NCBI GenBank assembly: GCA_043812755.1
Contig: JBDRLV010000020.1
Coordinates: 1-21,426, forward strand
Source of the DNA: JBDRLV01 sp043812755
Lineage (GTDB): Bacteria > Patescibacteriota > Patescibacteriia > UBA9934 > GWF2-40-263
DNA: 21,426 nucleotides
Direction of reading: 5' to 3'
Every line of letters starts with the position of its first letter. Positions within the stretch are counted from its first letter, which is position 1. The translations under genes and the position numbers were made by a program. The notes below the pieces were generated by a model that was given only the letters and a program-made list of their open reading frames with translations, did no database searches and was not told where the DNA came from. Positions 5,581 through 12,517 of this stretch are shown here, piece by piece.

Positions 5581-6501
5581 TTACAATTGCCTTAATACGC
5601 GTTGCAACTTGTCACATACCTCTTGTTCATCTTCATATTCAATATGATACACAACCGCAGGGTTACCTGTTGCAAATCGTGATACATGAGTTCCTTTTTT
5701 TGATATTAATACAATCGGTTTTTTTTCTTGCAATGCAACCATCAATTCCCCACCAGTTCCAAGCGATGGATAAGTTACCTCAGCTACCACAACATCATGC
5801 TCCTTGAGTGTTTGCACATCGTGGTTGAAAACTTCCTCAGCAGACAAGTCTGCATTTTTAATCGGATCAGTATGTAAATGAGGTAAATATGTAGAAAGAC
5901 CCAACTGCTCTCCTGTCTGTGCCAGCAGTTCTAAAAACTCAGCACGATAGGCTCTTTCCTCATCTGGAAGATTTGTTAATCCATAAGAAAAATATATACT
6001 CTTTACGCTGGGAGTTAATGTTTCAGAATATACATTATCACGCGCGAATTGTTCATGGGCACCTTCAACCAAATACACATTTGCAACTCCAGCCTCAATC
6101 AAAGCATTCCAACATGGCTCACAGCACCACCAATGACCATATAAATAAATATCAGAACCTGATGGATCAATTCCTTTTTCCATTGCATCTTTTAGCACCA
6201 TACGCTCAGAGTGTCCTGGATGCTCATGCAAATCGCATAAATCATACCTCTCACCACTTGGAACATTAGCAACATAACGTGGGCAAATGTGAATTGTATC
6301 ACGCCCTCTGTTATATCCATTGCCTGCTTTTCCAATTACCTTTCTGTCTTTTATCAAAACACCGCCCACAGGATACAAAGTGTCCCCAGCGAGTCTGTCG
6401 CGGGCATCTTTTGCCTCTTGCATGAATTCATTGCTTTCTGGAACAAATTTTATTTCCCAACCTTCTGGGAGGTATGGGTATTTTACGTCTTCCATAGTCA
6501 T
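5581..6501 (-). CDS. dCMP-type deaminase fused to a DNPH1-like deoxynucleotide N-glycosidase domain
   Basis: A 306-aa two-domain protein. Residues about 20-155 are a zinc cytidine/dCMP deaminase fold, with HSE (97-99: His ligand and proton-shuttling Glu) and CEPC (127-130: the two Cys ligands). Residues about 165-306 match the nucleoside deoxyribosyltransferase/DNPH1 (Rcl) family. The stretch HDVVVAEVTYPSLGTGGEL (235-253) is nearly the human DNPH1 active-site stretch, with E252 as the expected nucleophile. DNPH1 hydrolyses deoxynucleoside 5'-monophosphates, notably 5-hydroxymethyl-dUMP. The fusion could deaminate dCMP or a 5-substituted dCMP and destroy an unwanted product. It is third in a minus-strand group after the TS homologue and DHFR. 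ATG 6501 or 6495 is the likely start; the REP at 6505 lies directly upstream, so there is no Shine-Dalgarno. Confidence 0.88.
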   Translation of the reverse strand: MTMEDVKYPYLPEGWEIKFVPESNEFMQEAKDARDRLAGDTLYPVGGVLIKDRKVIGKAGNGYNRGRDTIHICPRYVANVPSGERYDLCDLHEHPGHSERMVLKDAMEKGIDPSGSDIYLYGHWWCCEPCWNALIEAGVANVYLVEGAHEQFARDNVYSETLTPSVKSIYFSYGLTNLPDEERAYRAEFLELLAQTGEQLGLSTYLPHLHTDPIKNADLSAEEVFNHDVQTLKEHDVVVAEVTYPSLGTGGELMVALQEKKPIVLISKKGTHVSRFATGNPAVVYHIEYEDEQEVCDKLQRVLRQL

Positions 6502-6504
6502 TAT

Positions 6505-6558
6505 GGTAGTCGCAACCTTTAGGTTGCGTTCGTACGCAGGCTAAAGCCTGCGACTACC
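6505..6558. repeat. REP-like double palindrome, family B, copy 2
   Basis: GGTAGTCGCAACC-TTTA-GGTTGCG, then a second hairpin CGCAGGCTAAAGCCTGCG and ACTACC. It occupies the whole gap between DHFR and deaminase genes. Its inner edge supplies the DHFR stop codon (TAG, complement of 6554-6556). Confidence 0.88.
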
Positions 6559-7084
6559 GAATACGATAATGTATTAATATTGACTGGCTCTCCCCCAACC
6601 TTTCAAAACTAACCAACTCCAAATCCTTTCTTCCAAAGCCTTCAGCCAATGAAACACCGCCACCAAACACCACTGGCTCCACTGTCAAAAACAAATCCGT
6701 AACAAGCTCCTCTTTTAAAAATAACGAATAAATCGTAGCACCACCAGCAAGCGCGATCTGGTTGTGCCCATCGGATTGAAGCCGTTCGACAAGGTCGTGA
6801 GCAGATTCGTTTGTATACGTAACCCCCCCTAACCCCCCCTTGAAAAGGGGGGGGATCGCTTCAAGACCATCTGGATTACGTGTCATTACAATCACTTGCC
6901 GATCCTTTAAGGGTTTGCCAATTGTATCAAAAGTCTTGCGCCCCATTATCACAATCCCGCACTCTTTAGTCTTTTGCACAAAAAACTTTGTATCTTCTTT
7001 TGAAGTCCAATCTAAAGATAGCTGCTCCGAGGATTCAGCTATTTTTCCATCAACTGATATTGCTGCGATTAAAACAACTTTCAT
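6554..7084 (-). CDS. folA: Dihydrofolate reductase
   Basis: A 176-aa DHFR fold reducing dihydrofolate with NADPH. MKVVLIAAISVDGKIA begins the first strand. LDWTSKED places Asp31 five residues after Trp26, as with Asp27 and Trp22 of E. coli DHFR. IMGRKTFDTIGKPL and DRQVIVMTR form the cofactor region, and LAGGATIY (112-119) is the conserved Gly-Gly. Some features also recall the RibD C-terminal reductase, a relative; DHFR is preferred because of Asp31 and the TS-family neighbour. The start is ATG 7084: the longer reading from 7120 only adds residues encoded by the family A repeat. Residues 78-87 (PPLFKGGLGG) come from an inserted GC-rich palindrome, and the stop codon lies inside a REP element. 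It appears functional because all core motifs are intact. Confidence 0.88.
   Translation of the reverse strand: MKVVLIAAISVDGKIAESSEQLSLDWTSKEDTKFFVQKTKECGIVIMGRKTFDTIGKPLKDRQVIVMTRNPDGLEAIPPLFKGGLGGVTYTNESAHDLVERLQSDGHNQIALAGGATIYSLFLKEELVTDLFLTVEPVVFGGGVSLAEGFGRKDLELVSFERLGESQSILIHYRIR
6821..6854. repeat. GC-rich palindromic insert inside the DHFR gene
   Basis: Two copies of AACCCCCCCT are followed by TGAAAA and eight G, so the second C7TT pairs with AAG7. On the coding strand it reads in frame as PPLFKGGLGG. Similar PPLxKGGxGG-coding repeats are known from other bacterial genomes (recalled, not searched). Canonical DHFRs have no such glycine-rich loop here. Confidence 0.8.
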
Positions 7085-7091
7085 ATTATTT

Positions 7092-7164
7092 GTCATCCTG
7101 AACGAAGTGAAGGATCCCATTGCAATTCAATGAGATTCTTCGCCCTTTGGGCTCAGAATGACAG
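7092..7164. repeat. Dispersed palindromic repeat, family A, copy 6
   Basis: From GTCATCCTGAACGAAG through GAAGGATCCCATTG...CAATGAGATTCTTCG to CTCAGAATGACAG. It fills the gap between the TS homologue and DHFR and forms the likely 5' region of DHFR translation. Confidence 0.9.
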
Positions 7165-7174
7165 AGGCTAATTT

Positions 7175-8122
7175 TTAGTAAACATTAACTGTAATCCCCA
7201 TGCCCTTAATAGACTCCAAAGGATTATACTGATCTTTTAATTCTCTAAATATTTCCTGCACTAATTCCACATCTCCATTCATTGCTCTTTTAAAACTCCC
7301 TTCTTTTGCCCTGAAATTCACAGCCTCATGATGATGTTCCCTTTCAAGAAGCTCGCGTGCACCTTCAAAATGGTTATCATAAATGTGAGCATTACTAATT
7401 GAATGTGTATAAATTCCAGGCTCAACTCCAAGTTCTTCAGCCAGTAAGCATTGCAAAAGCGCAAAACCAGCAGCATCATGCGGACAACCCAGCATCATGT
7501 CATTGCTACGAATAATATTGTGCAAATGAAGCTTTCCACCTGCAATGTTCACAGTAAAAGTATAAGGGCAAGGAATGTTCTTCTTTTTGTCAGGCCCAAG
7601 ACCATCATCAGATGGATCCCAAGTAATTACCACTCCATGGCGCGACTGCGGATTTTCTTTTAGATGATTAACCAAAGATTCAATCTGATCTCTCCCAAAA
7701 TGCTTGCGCCAGCGATATCCATAAGCAGCAGGAATTGTTCCATCTTCTTCAGTAAAATCATCCCAAATCTTTGTGAACTGACGTAGCCATGAAGGCTCAT
7801 TGTGCCCCATTAAAAACCAAATTTGCTCAGCAATAAAGAGTTTCAGTGGAATTTTACGAAGTGTTAGCAAAGGGAAACACTCACCAACATCAACACGCAG
7901 TGTTAAACCAGGAACCATGTGCGTAAAACGCCCTGACCAAGGATTTTCAACCTTTATGCCCTCATCCATAATTTGTCTTATTGCCTCTTTGTATTGAACA
8001 TCAAATGGGGTCATAGATTTGTAGACTGTTGAAAAACTAGCGATCTGTCGGTTTATGGGGCACTGCGACTCATCACCGTACGTTTTGTACAGCTCTTTAT
8101 CGCTTTCCCCATGCGCTGACAT
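7175..8122 (-). CDS. Thymidylate synthase superfamily enzyme, probably dCMP-specific (methylase or hydroxymethylase)
   Basis: A 315-aa ThyA-fold protein. Catalytic Cys185 is in IPCPYTFTV (the usual His after Cys is Pro). Glu99, Trp120 and Tyr134 fit the active site. RSND (205-208) corresponds to the phosphate/dUMP motif RSxD, and HIY (246-248) is conserved. The key point is Asp216 in LGCPHDAAGFALL: it aligns without a gap with E. coli Asn177 (LGLPFNIASYALL), the residue that selects dUMP. Asn-to-Asp at this site turns L. casei TS (N229D) into a dCMP methylase, and T4 dCMP hydroxymethylase has Asp179 here and also RSND. The phosphate-loop Arg of ThyA (RTGTGT) is not obvious, and the C-terminus (GITVNVY) is atypical. 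The N-terminus is about 35 residues longer than ThyA; Met37 (8014) is an alternative start. It leads the group TS-DHFR-deaminase/DNPH1. Confidence 0.85.
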   Translation of the reverse strand: MSAHGESDKELYKTYGDESQCPINRQIASFSTVYKSMTPFDVQYKEAIRQIMDEGIKVENPWSGRFTHMVPGLTLRVDVGECFPLLTLRKIPLKLFIAEQIWFLMGHNEPSWLRQFTKIWDDFTEEDGTIPAAYGYRWRKHFGRDQIESLVNHLKENPQSRHGVVITWDPSDDGLGPDKKKNIPCPYTFTVNIAGGKLHLHNIIRSNDMMLGCPHDAAGFALLQCLLAEELGVEPGIYTHSISNAHIYDNHFEGARELLEREHHHEAVNFRAKEGSFKRAMNGDVELVQEIFRELKDQYNPLESIKGMGITVNVY

Positions 8123-8230
8123 CTCATCTAGTTTTTTAATAGTCTATATGAAATTACTGATAAATGTTAACTCTACCTTATCAACGAAACCCGCGGATTT
8201 CCAGTGGATAACTAATTCATAATGATTGCG

Positions 8231-8259
8231 TGGCAAAATAATCAATAAAATGATATAAT
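8231..8259 (+). promoter_or_regulatory. Promoter of the dTMP-kinase-like gene, probably leaderless
   Basis: TGGCAA (8231-8236), a 17-bp spacer and TATAAT (8254-8259). The expected transcription start, about 7 nt after the -10, falls on the A of ATG 8266. There is no room for a Shine-Dalgarno. The rest of the 143-bp divergent gap towards the TS homologue shows no clear second promoter. Confidence 0.7.
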
Positions 8260-8265
8260 TTATTC

Positions 8266-8979
8266 ATGCAAACAGGAAATTTTGTGGTGGTTGACGGCAT
8301 TGCAGGAGCCGGAAAATCAACGATTCTCAATACTGCAAGGAGGTTGGCGCAACAAAATGGGATGCGCATATTTGATTTGAATGAGTGGAGTGAGCAAAAT
8401 TCACATCCTCCCCTTTTTGAAGATATTGCTGACTATGACGTCTATTTCACATTTGAACCAACACGCACATGGGTTGGGTCATCAATAAGACATGAACTTT
8501 CACGCACTGACGATGCCTATGGTGGCGAAGAATTGGCCCACGCCTTTGCACTGGATCGAATGATAATGTACAAGCGACTAATTATCCCTGCAAGAACGGC
8601 CGGAAAAACCATTATCCAAGATAGAAGTGTAACGAGCTCAATAGTGTATCAACCAATCCAATCAGGCCTTCCGGTTGAAACAATAATGGCGCTTCCTGGA
8701 AACAAACTTGCCTTATTACACGCACCTGATCATTTGATTTTAATAAAACTAGATCCAGAAATAGCTGTCCAAAGAATTTATGCAAGAAATGATGAATCAA
8801 AAGGTATATACGAAATGCTTGATCTGCTAACCAAAGTCCACAATAGTTTTCATTCAGAATGGTTCTATAATTTAATGGAAAAACATAATACAACTTTAAA
8901 TATTTTCGACACTTCCTCTGACCTTGACTCAACTTTAAAAAAGGCAGAAGAGTTGTTTAATTCAATACTTAGGAAATAA
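8266..8979 (+). CDS. tmk: Thymidylate (deoxynucleoside monophosphate) kinase
   Basis: A 237-aa P-loop kinase that phosphorylates dTMP to dTDP. The Walker A is GIAGAGKST (11-19). FTFEPTRTW replaces the usual REPGGT loop, followed by FALDRMIMYKRLIIPA (as in FAADRxxH) and IIQDRSVTSSIVYQ (as in the DRYxxSxxAYQ motif). It is slightly longer than typical Tmk (205-215 aa) and divergent in the substrate loop, so its base specificity is open. It diverges from the TS/DHFR/deaminase group across a 143-bp region, which fits joint nucleotide metabolism. It is probably translated from a leaderless mRNA. Confidence 0.88.
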   Translation: MQTGNFVVVDGIAGAGKSTILNTARRLAQQNGMRIFDLNEWSEQNSHPPLFEDIADYDVYFTFEPTRTWVGSSIRHELSRTDDAYGGEELAHAFALDRMIMYKRLIIPARTAGKTIIQDRSVTSSIVYQPIQSGLPVETIMALPGNKLALLHAPDHLILIKLDPEIAVQRIYARNDESKGIYEMLDLLTKVHNSFHSEWFYNLMEKHNTTLNIFDTSSDLDSTLKKAEELFNSILRK

Positions 8980-8990
8980 TTGAATGTACG

Positions 8991-9049
8991 TTGTATATAG
9001 TATCTTGTATCTGGTAATAAAAATACAGGATACAAGATACAATATACAA
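8991..9049. repeat. Long AT-rich inverted repeat between tmk and membrane protein
   Basis: An arm of 23 nt (8991-9013, TTGTATATAGTATCTTGTAT then CTG) matches the reverse complement of 9026-9049 with one mismatch and one indel. The 12-nt loop is GTAATAAAAATA. There is no T run, so it is not a standard terminator. It may be another mobile palindrome or an mRNA-stabilising hairpin inside the transcript. Confidence 0.85.
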
Positions 9050-9066
9050 AATACACAAAAACACAT

Positions 9067-9951
9067 ATGCCAAAATTAATTACTGTCGGCCAAATAATAG
9101 ACCAGACTTGGGATCATTACAGACACCGCTTTTCCGAACTAATGTCAGTTTCGGTTTGGCTTTTGATTCTTGTTATCCTCAACGTAATTTCTCTGATGTT
9201 TTATCCAGTTGCCACCAAGATAATGAGTGATCTTGAGTTCACTGGGCTTGAAATATTTGGTGTGGTTTTATTTGGATTTACAAACCTAATTCTTGCACCA
9301 CTTTTGAACCTTTGGCTTCTGATTGCTTTAATCAAACTTGTAAAAGCACAATTCGCCCAGAAAAAAATAACAATATCTGAAGCATTGAAAGATGGTTTCC
9401 GCCACTTCTTGCCTGTTTTATGGGTTGTGATATTAATATTAGCTATTTTAATTCTTGCGGTTCTAATTGGATATGTTCCTGGGTTTGTTATTGCCTGGTT
9501 TGGATCTTTGATTGGAAGCGGGTTTGTAATACTGCTTGCCAACTTAATTCTAATTATTGGAATAGTCGCAACAATTGTTTTAATTGTTCGCTGGACAATT
9601 TTTTATGCATTAAGCACATATGCTGTTTTATGGGAAGAAAAACGCGGATCACAAGCTTTAAAAAAATCAAAAACTCTTATTCAAGGTAGATTCTGGCATG
9701 CATTTGCGCTCTTCATAATTCCAAAATTACTCCTCATAATAATTTCGGCTGTTATTCTGTATGCACTCTACTATGTGTTCCATCTAATACTTTCTGCCTC
9801 TGGTGGAATCAGTGCAGAAATCCAAGCTAGATTGATCACACTTGGTGACGTGGTGTTCCCAATGCTTATTGCTGTGTTAATCAATCCGCTTGTCATTATC
9901 TCTGACACAAAACTATACAACAGCTTAAAGGAGGTTGCTGGACCAAAATAA
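9067..9951 (+). CDS. Multipass membrane protein (294 aa), unknown function
   Basis: About six strongly hydrophobic segments (residues about 28-50, 60-92, 115-140, 146-175, 212-240 and 255-280). A short cytoplasmic start (MPKLITVGQIIDQTWDHYR) is followed by the first helix. The soluble stretch WEEKRGSQALKKSKTLIQGRFW resembles the SxxLxxGRFW-type loop of membrane domains in glycerophosphodiester-phosphodiesterase-like and YciC-like families, many of them annotated only as hypothetical. No catalytic motif was seen. The next gene encodes a protein of the same layout, including an analogous SRNQFKNRFW loop, so the two may form a heteromer or be an old duplication. No clear Shine-Dalgarno precedes ATG 9067. 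Confidence 0.85.
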   Translation: MPKLITVGQIIDQTWDHYRHRFSELMSVSVWLLILVILNVISLMFYPVATKIMSDLEFTGLEIFGVVLFGFTNLILAPLLNLWLLIALIKLVKAQFAQKKITISEALKDGFRHFLPVLWVVILILAILILAVLIGYVPGFVIAWFGSLIGSGFVILLANLILIIGIVATIVLIVRWTIFYALSTYAVLWEEKRGSQALKKSKTLIQGRFWHAFALFIIPKLLLIIISAVILYALYYVFHLILSASGGISAEIQARLITLGDVVFPMLIAVLINPLVIISDTKLYNSLKEVAGPK

Positions 9952-9955
9952 TAAT

Positions 9956-10687
9956 ATGCTTCCTTCAATAAGAAGCCTCCTTAGGGATAGTTTTAATTAC
10001 TACAAACAAAACTCAGCTACCTTAGCTGGATTCGCGGCATGGTTATTGTTACCATTTGCCGCTTTAGTTTTAATTGAATTTATTCAAAACGATGCAGTGT
10101 ATGTTTTTGTGGGTGGACTCATAAGTATAATTGAAATAATTCTTTCACTTTGGATTTTAATTATTTTAATTTTGACTTCAGAAAAAATAATAAAAAAGAA
10201 AGAGTTAGATATTTCCAATCTTCAAAATCGTGCAAAATTATTGCTCCCTTCACTGGCGTTTGTAATGATTCTTGAGCTTGTCATAATTCTTGGTGGATTC
10301 GTATTATTAATTATTCCAGGACTACTTTTTATAATTTGGTTTTCATATGTTGAATTCGCAGTTGTGTTAGATAACAAAAAAGGTATGGGCGCATTAACAA
10401 TGAGCAGGAATCAATTTAAAAACAGATTTTGGTTAGTTGCGTGGAAAACAATTGCAGGGCCAATGGCAATATTTTTTGTTTATGTAATTGTCATAAGTAT
10501 TGTTTTATCAATCATTGGCACAGTACTTGGTCTTGATCTTCAAAACACAGTTTTTGGTGAAACTCCTCCAATTTGGGCTGACATTATAGCAACCGTGTCA
10601 CAAATCTTTCTCATTCCATGGATTGTGTTATATACAACAATCCTGTATATTGACCTGAAGAAAAACGAATCTAAAAATAATAGCTGA
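9956..10687 (+). CDS. Multipass membrane protein (243 aa), related to the preceding gene
   Basis: ATG 9956 (MLPSIRSLLRDSFNYYK) lies 4 nt after the previous stop and is preferred to the TTG at 9935 within the upstream gene. About five to six hydrophobic segments follow. The loop ALTMSRNQFKNRFW corresponds to KKSKTLIQGRFW in the neighbour. PGLLFIIWFSYVEFAVVL is a typical PGxxxxxxW-type stretch of this membrane-domain group. The N-terminal phrase (a DSFxYYKQN-like amphipathic helix before helix one) is also parallel to the neighbour. It ends 4 nt before gatB, so the three genes are probably one transcript. Function unknown. Confidence 0.85.
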   Translation: MLPSIRSLLRDSFNYYKQNSATLAGFAAWLLLPFAALVLIEFIQNDAVYVFVGGLISIIEIILSLWILIILILTSEKIIKKKELDISNLQNRAKLLLPSLAFVMILELVIILGGFVLLIIPGLLFIIWFSYVEFAVVLDNKKGMGALTMSRNQFKNRFWLVAWKTIAGPMAIFFVYVIVISIVLSIIGTVLGLDLQNTVFGETPPIWADIIATVSQIFLIPWIVLYTTILYIDLKKNESKNNS

Positions 10688-10691
10688 TCGT

Positions 10692-12197
10692 ATGTATCAA
10701 CCAGTAATCGGACTTGAAATTCATATCCAGTTGAAAACAAAATCAAAGATGTTTTGTGGTTGCAAAACTCATGACATCTCAGTTAAACCAAATGAAAACG
10801 TGTGCCCTGTTTGTATGGGCCACCCTGGAGTTTTACCTGTTCCAAATGAGCAAGCAGTGCGTTTTGGAGTTTTAATTGGCCACGCATTAAACTGTCAGAT
10901 CACTGTGCACTCAAAGTTTGATAGAAAAAACTATTTTTATCCTGATTTACCAAAAGCATACCAAATTTCACAATTTGATCTTCCAATTGCTAAGAACGGC
11001 TTTCTTGAAATTACTGATCCTCAAAACAAAGAGAACCCGTATATTAAAATTGGAATAACACGCGCTCATCTTGAAGAAGACGCAGCTAAAAATATCCATG
11101 ATGCCTCTGGCAACACATACATTGATTTTAATCGCGGAGGCACTCCTTTGGTTGAGATAGTAACAGAACCAGATTTTACTTGCGCCCATCATACAAAAAT
11201 ATTTTTGCATGAACTGCGCCTTATTGCCCGTTATTTAAACATTTCATCTGCTGACATGGAAAAGGGGCAACTTCGATGCGATGCAAATATCTCACTCCGA
11301 CAAATTGATGATAACGGTGAAATAATCGGCGCAACTTTTAATCCAAAAACTGAAATAAAAAATTTAAACTCTTTCCGACATGTTGAGCGCGCATTAGAGT
11401 ATGAAATTAAAAGGCAGACAAAACTTTGGCAAGCTGGAACTCCGCCAATGGAACAAAGCACGCGAGGTTGGAATGAATCAAAACAACAAACAGAACTACA
11501 AAGGATAAAAGAAGATTCTGATGATTATAGATATTTTCCAGAACCTGACATTCCGCCAATGGACTTAACACAAATGATTGAGCAAGTGCAAGCAGAATTG
11601 CCAGAGCTCCCTGCTGCGCGAAGGGCAAGGTTTGTTGATGAATATGAAATGCGCACAGAAGATGCAAAACAAATCTGTGATGATCCTGCGCTTGCTGATT
11701 TTGTTGAGGCAGTATTTTCTGAACTTGAAGCATGGTTGCAGTCAGTTGATGATCCTGAAGCACATGATAAAAAGAAAATGGCTAAGCTTGTTTCAAGCTG
11801 GACCATAACAAAACTAGGAGGCTTGCTTGCTGAGCGTTCAAGTGATGTTCGTATAATGAAAGTCACGCCTGAAAACTTTGCAGAACTTATCACTCTGATT
11901 GCAACTGGTAAACTTTCGCAGTCCTCTGCCCTGCAAGTACTTAACGAAATGCTTGAGGCTGGAGAAGACCCATCGCATATTATGGAAGATAAAAAGCTAG
12001 GACGAATGGAAGATGAAGGTGAAATTGCAGATGTTGTGGACCGCGTGCTTGAAATGAATCCAAATGAGGTTGAGCGCTACAAAGCAGGTGAAAAACAATT
12101 AATGAAATTTTTTGTTGGAATGATAATGAAGGAAACCGAAGGCACAGCAGACCCAGGAATTGCACAGAATATGTTGAAAGTGAAGCTTGAAAAATAG
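10692..12197 (+). CDS. gatB: Aspartyl/glutamyl-tRNA amidotransferase subunit B
   Basis: A 501-aa GatB, the tRNA-binding kinase subunit of GatCAB, which converts Glu-tRNA(Gln) and/or Asp-tRNA(Asn) to the amide form. The start YQPVIGLEIHIQLKTKSKMF is the family signature. The Cys pairs CGC and CPVC (zinc site), the DRKNYFYPDLPKAYQISQ motif and the tail domain (YqeY-like, from about residue 350) are all present. ATG 10692 is 4 nt after the upstream stop. gatA and gatC are not in the window. A long inverted repeat and terminator follow after repeat elements. Confidence 0.97.
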   Translation: MYQPVIGLEIHIQLKTKSKMFCGCKTHDISVKPNENVCPVCMGHPGVLPVPNEQAVRFGVLIGHALNCQITVHSKFDRKNYFYPDLPKAYQISQFDLPIAKNGFLEITDPQNKENPYIKIGITRAHLEEDAAKNIHDASGNTYIDFNRGGTPLVEIVTEPDFTCAHHTKIFLHELRLIARYLNISSADMEKGQLRCDANISLRQIDDNGEIIGATFNPKTEIKNLNSFRHVERALEYEIKRQTKLWQAGTPPMEQSTRGWNESKQQTELQRIKEDSDDYRYFPEPDIPPMDLTQMIEQVQAELPELPAARRARFVDEYEMRTEDAKQICDDPALADFVEAVFSELEAWLQSVDDPEAHDKKKMAKLVSSWTITKLGGLLAERSSDVRIMKVTPENFAELITLIATGKLSQSSALQVLNEMLEAGEDPSHIMEDKKLGRMEDEGEIADVVDRVLEMNPNEVERYKAGEKQLMKFFVGMIMKETEGTADPGIAQNMLKVKLEK

Positions 12198-12251
12198 GGG
12201 GCTTTGGGAGCTTAGGGGTAATGAAGGGAGCTTGGGGGAGCTAATAAGACT

Positions 12252-12446
12252 GTCATTGCGAGGATCCAAATTCAGTAAGACGACAAAGCCCGGCTTAGCT
12301 GGGCGAAGCAATCTTCTTGTTGTCATCCTGAGCACAGCGAAGGATCCCATTGCCTCAATGAGATTCTTCGTCAGCCTACGGCCTCCTCAGAATGACAGGC
12401 TGATGAGAAGATTGCTTCGCCAGTCATTCGACTGGCTCGCAATGAC
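12252..12446. repeat. Nested palindromes: complete family C element containing family A copy 7
   Basis: Outer arms GTCATTGCGAG (12252-12262) and CTCGCAATGAC (12436-12446), with GAAGCAATCTTCT (12305-12317) matched by AGAAGATTGCTTC (12406-12418), define element C. Inside sits a full family A hairpin (12322-12398) with arms GTCATCCTGAG (12322-12332) and CTCAGAATGAC (12386-12396). This copy shows that the composites at 3414, 5443 and 13821 are C elements lacking the right arm. ORFs over it are artefacts. The 50 bp before it (12198-12250) hold only short GGGAGCTT-like repeats. Confidence 0.9.
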
Positions 12447-12448
12447 AA

Positions 12449-12510
12449 GAATAACAAACACCTTGACCCCCGTCTGACGGGGTTGACAATCAAGGTGTTT
12501 TTTGTTATTC
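12449..12510. terminator. Long inverted-repeat terminator after gatB, with an embedded promoter
   Basis: GAATAACAAACACCTTGA (12449-12466) is matched by 12490-12510 (three extra T), around an inner hairpin CCCCGT-CTG-ACGGGG. The plus strand has TTTTTTG after the CACCTTGA/TCAAGGTG stem. TTGACA on the 3' side is also the -35 of the next gene. Confidence 0.8.
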
Positions 12511-12511
12511 T
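12483..12511 (+). promoter_or_regulatory. Promoter of the 351-aa gene
   Basis: TTGACA (12483-12488), a 17-bp spacer and TATTCT (12506-12511). It is built into the 3' arm of the preceding terminator. Confidence 0.7.
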
Positions 12512-12517
12512 GCACAT

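Noticed and set aside
7085..7120. N-terminal extension of DHFR (MGSFTSFRMTNN)
   Set aside because: These codons are the family A repeat read through; DHFR homology starts exactly at ATG 7084.
7175..8122. Plain annotation as thymidylate synthase ThyA
   Set aside because: The Asn177-equivalent is Asp and the His after the catalytic Cys is lost, so dUMP specificity cannot be assumed.
12187..12477. 96-aa ORF after gatB
   Set aside because: It runs through the nested repeat; residues such as FVSLRPPQNDR are typical read-through of these palindromes.
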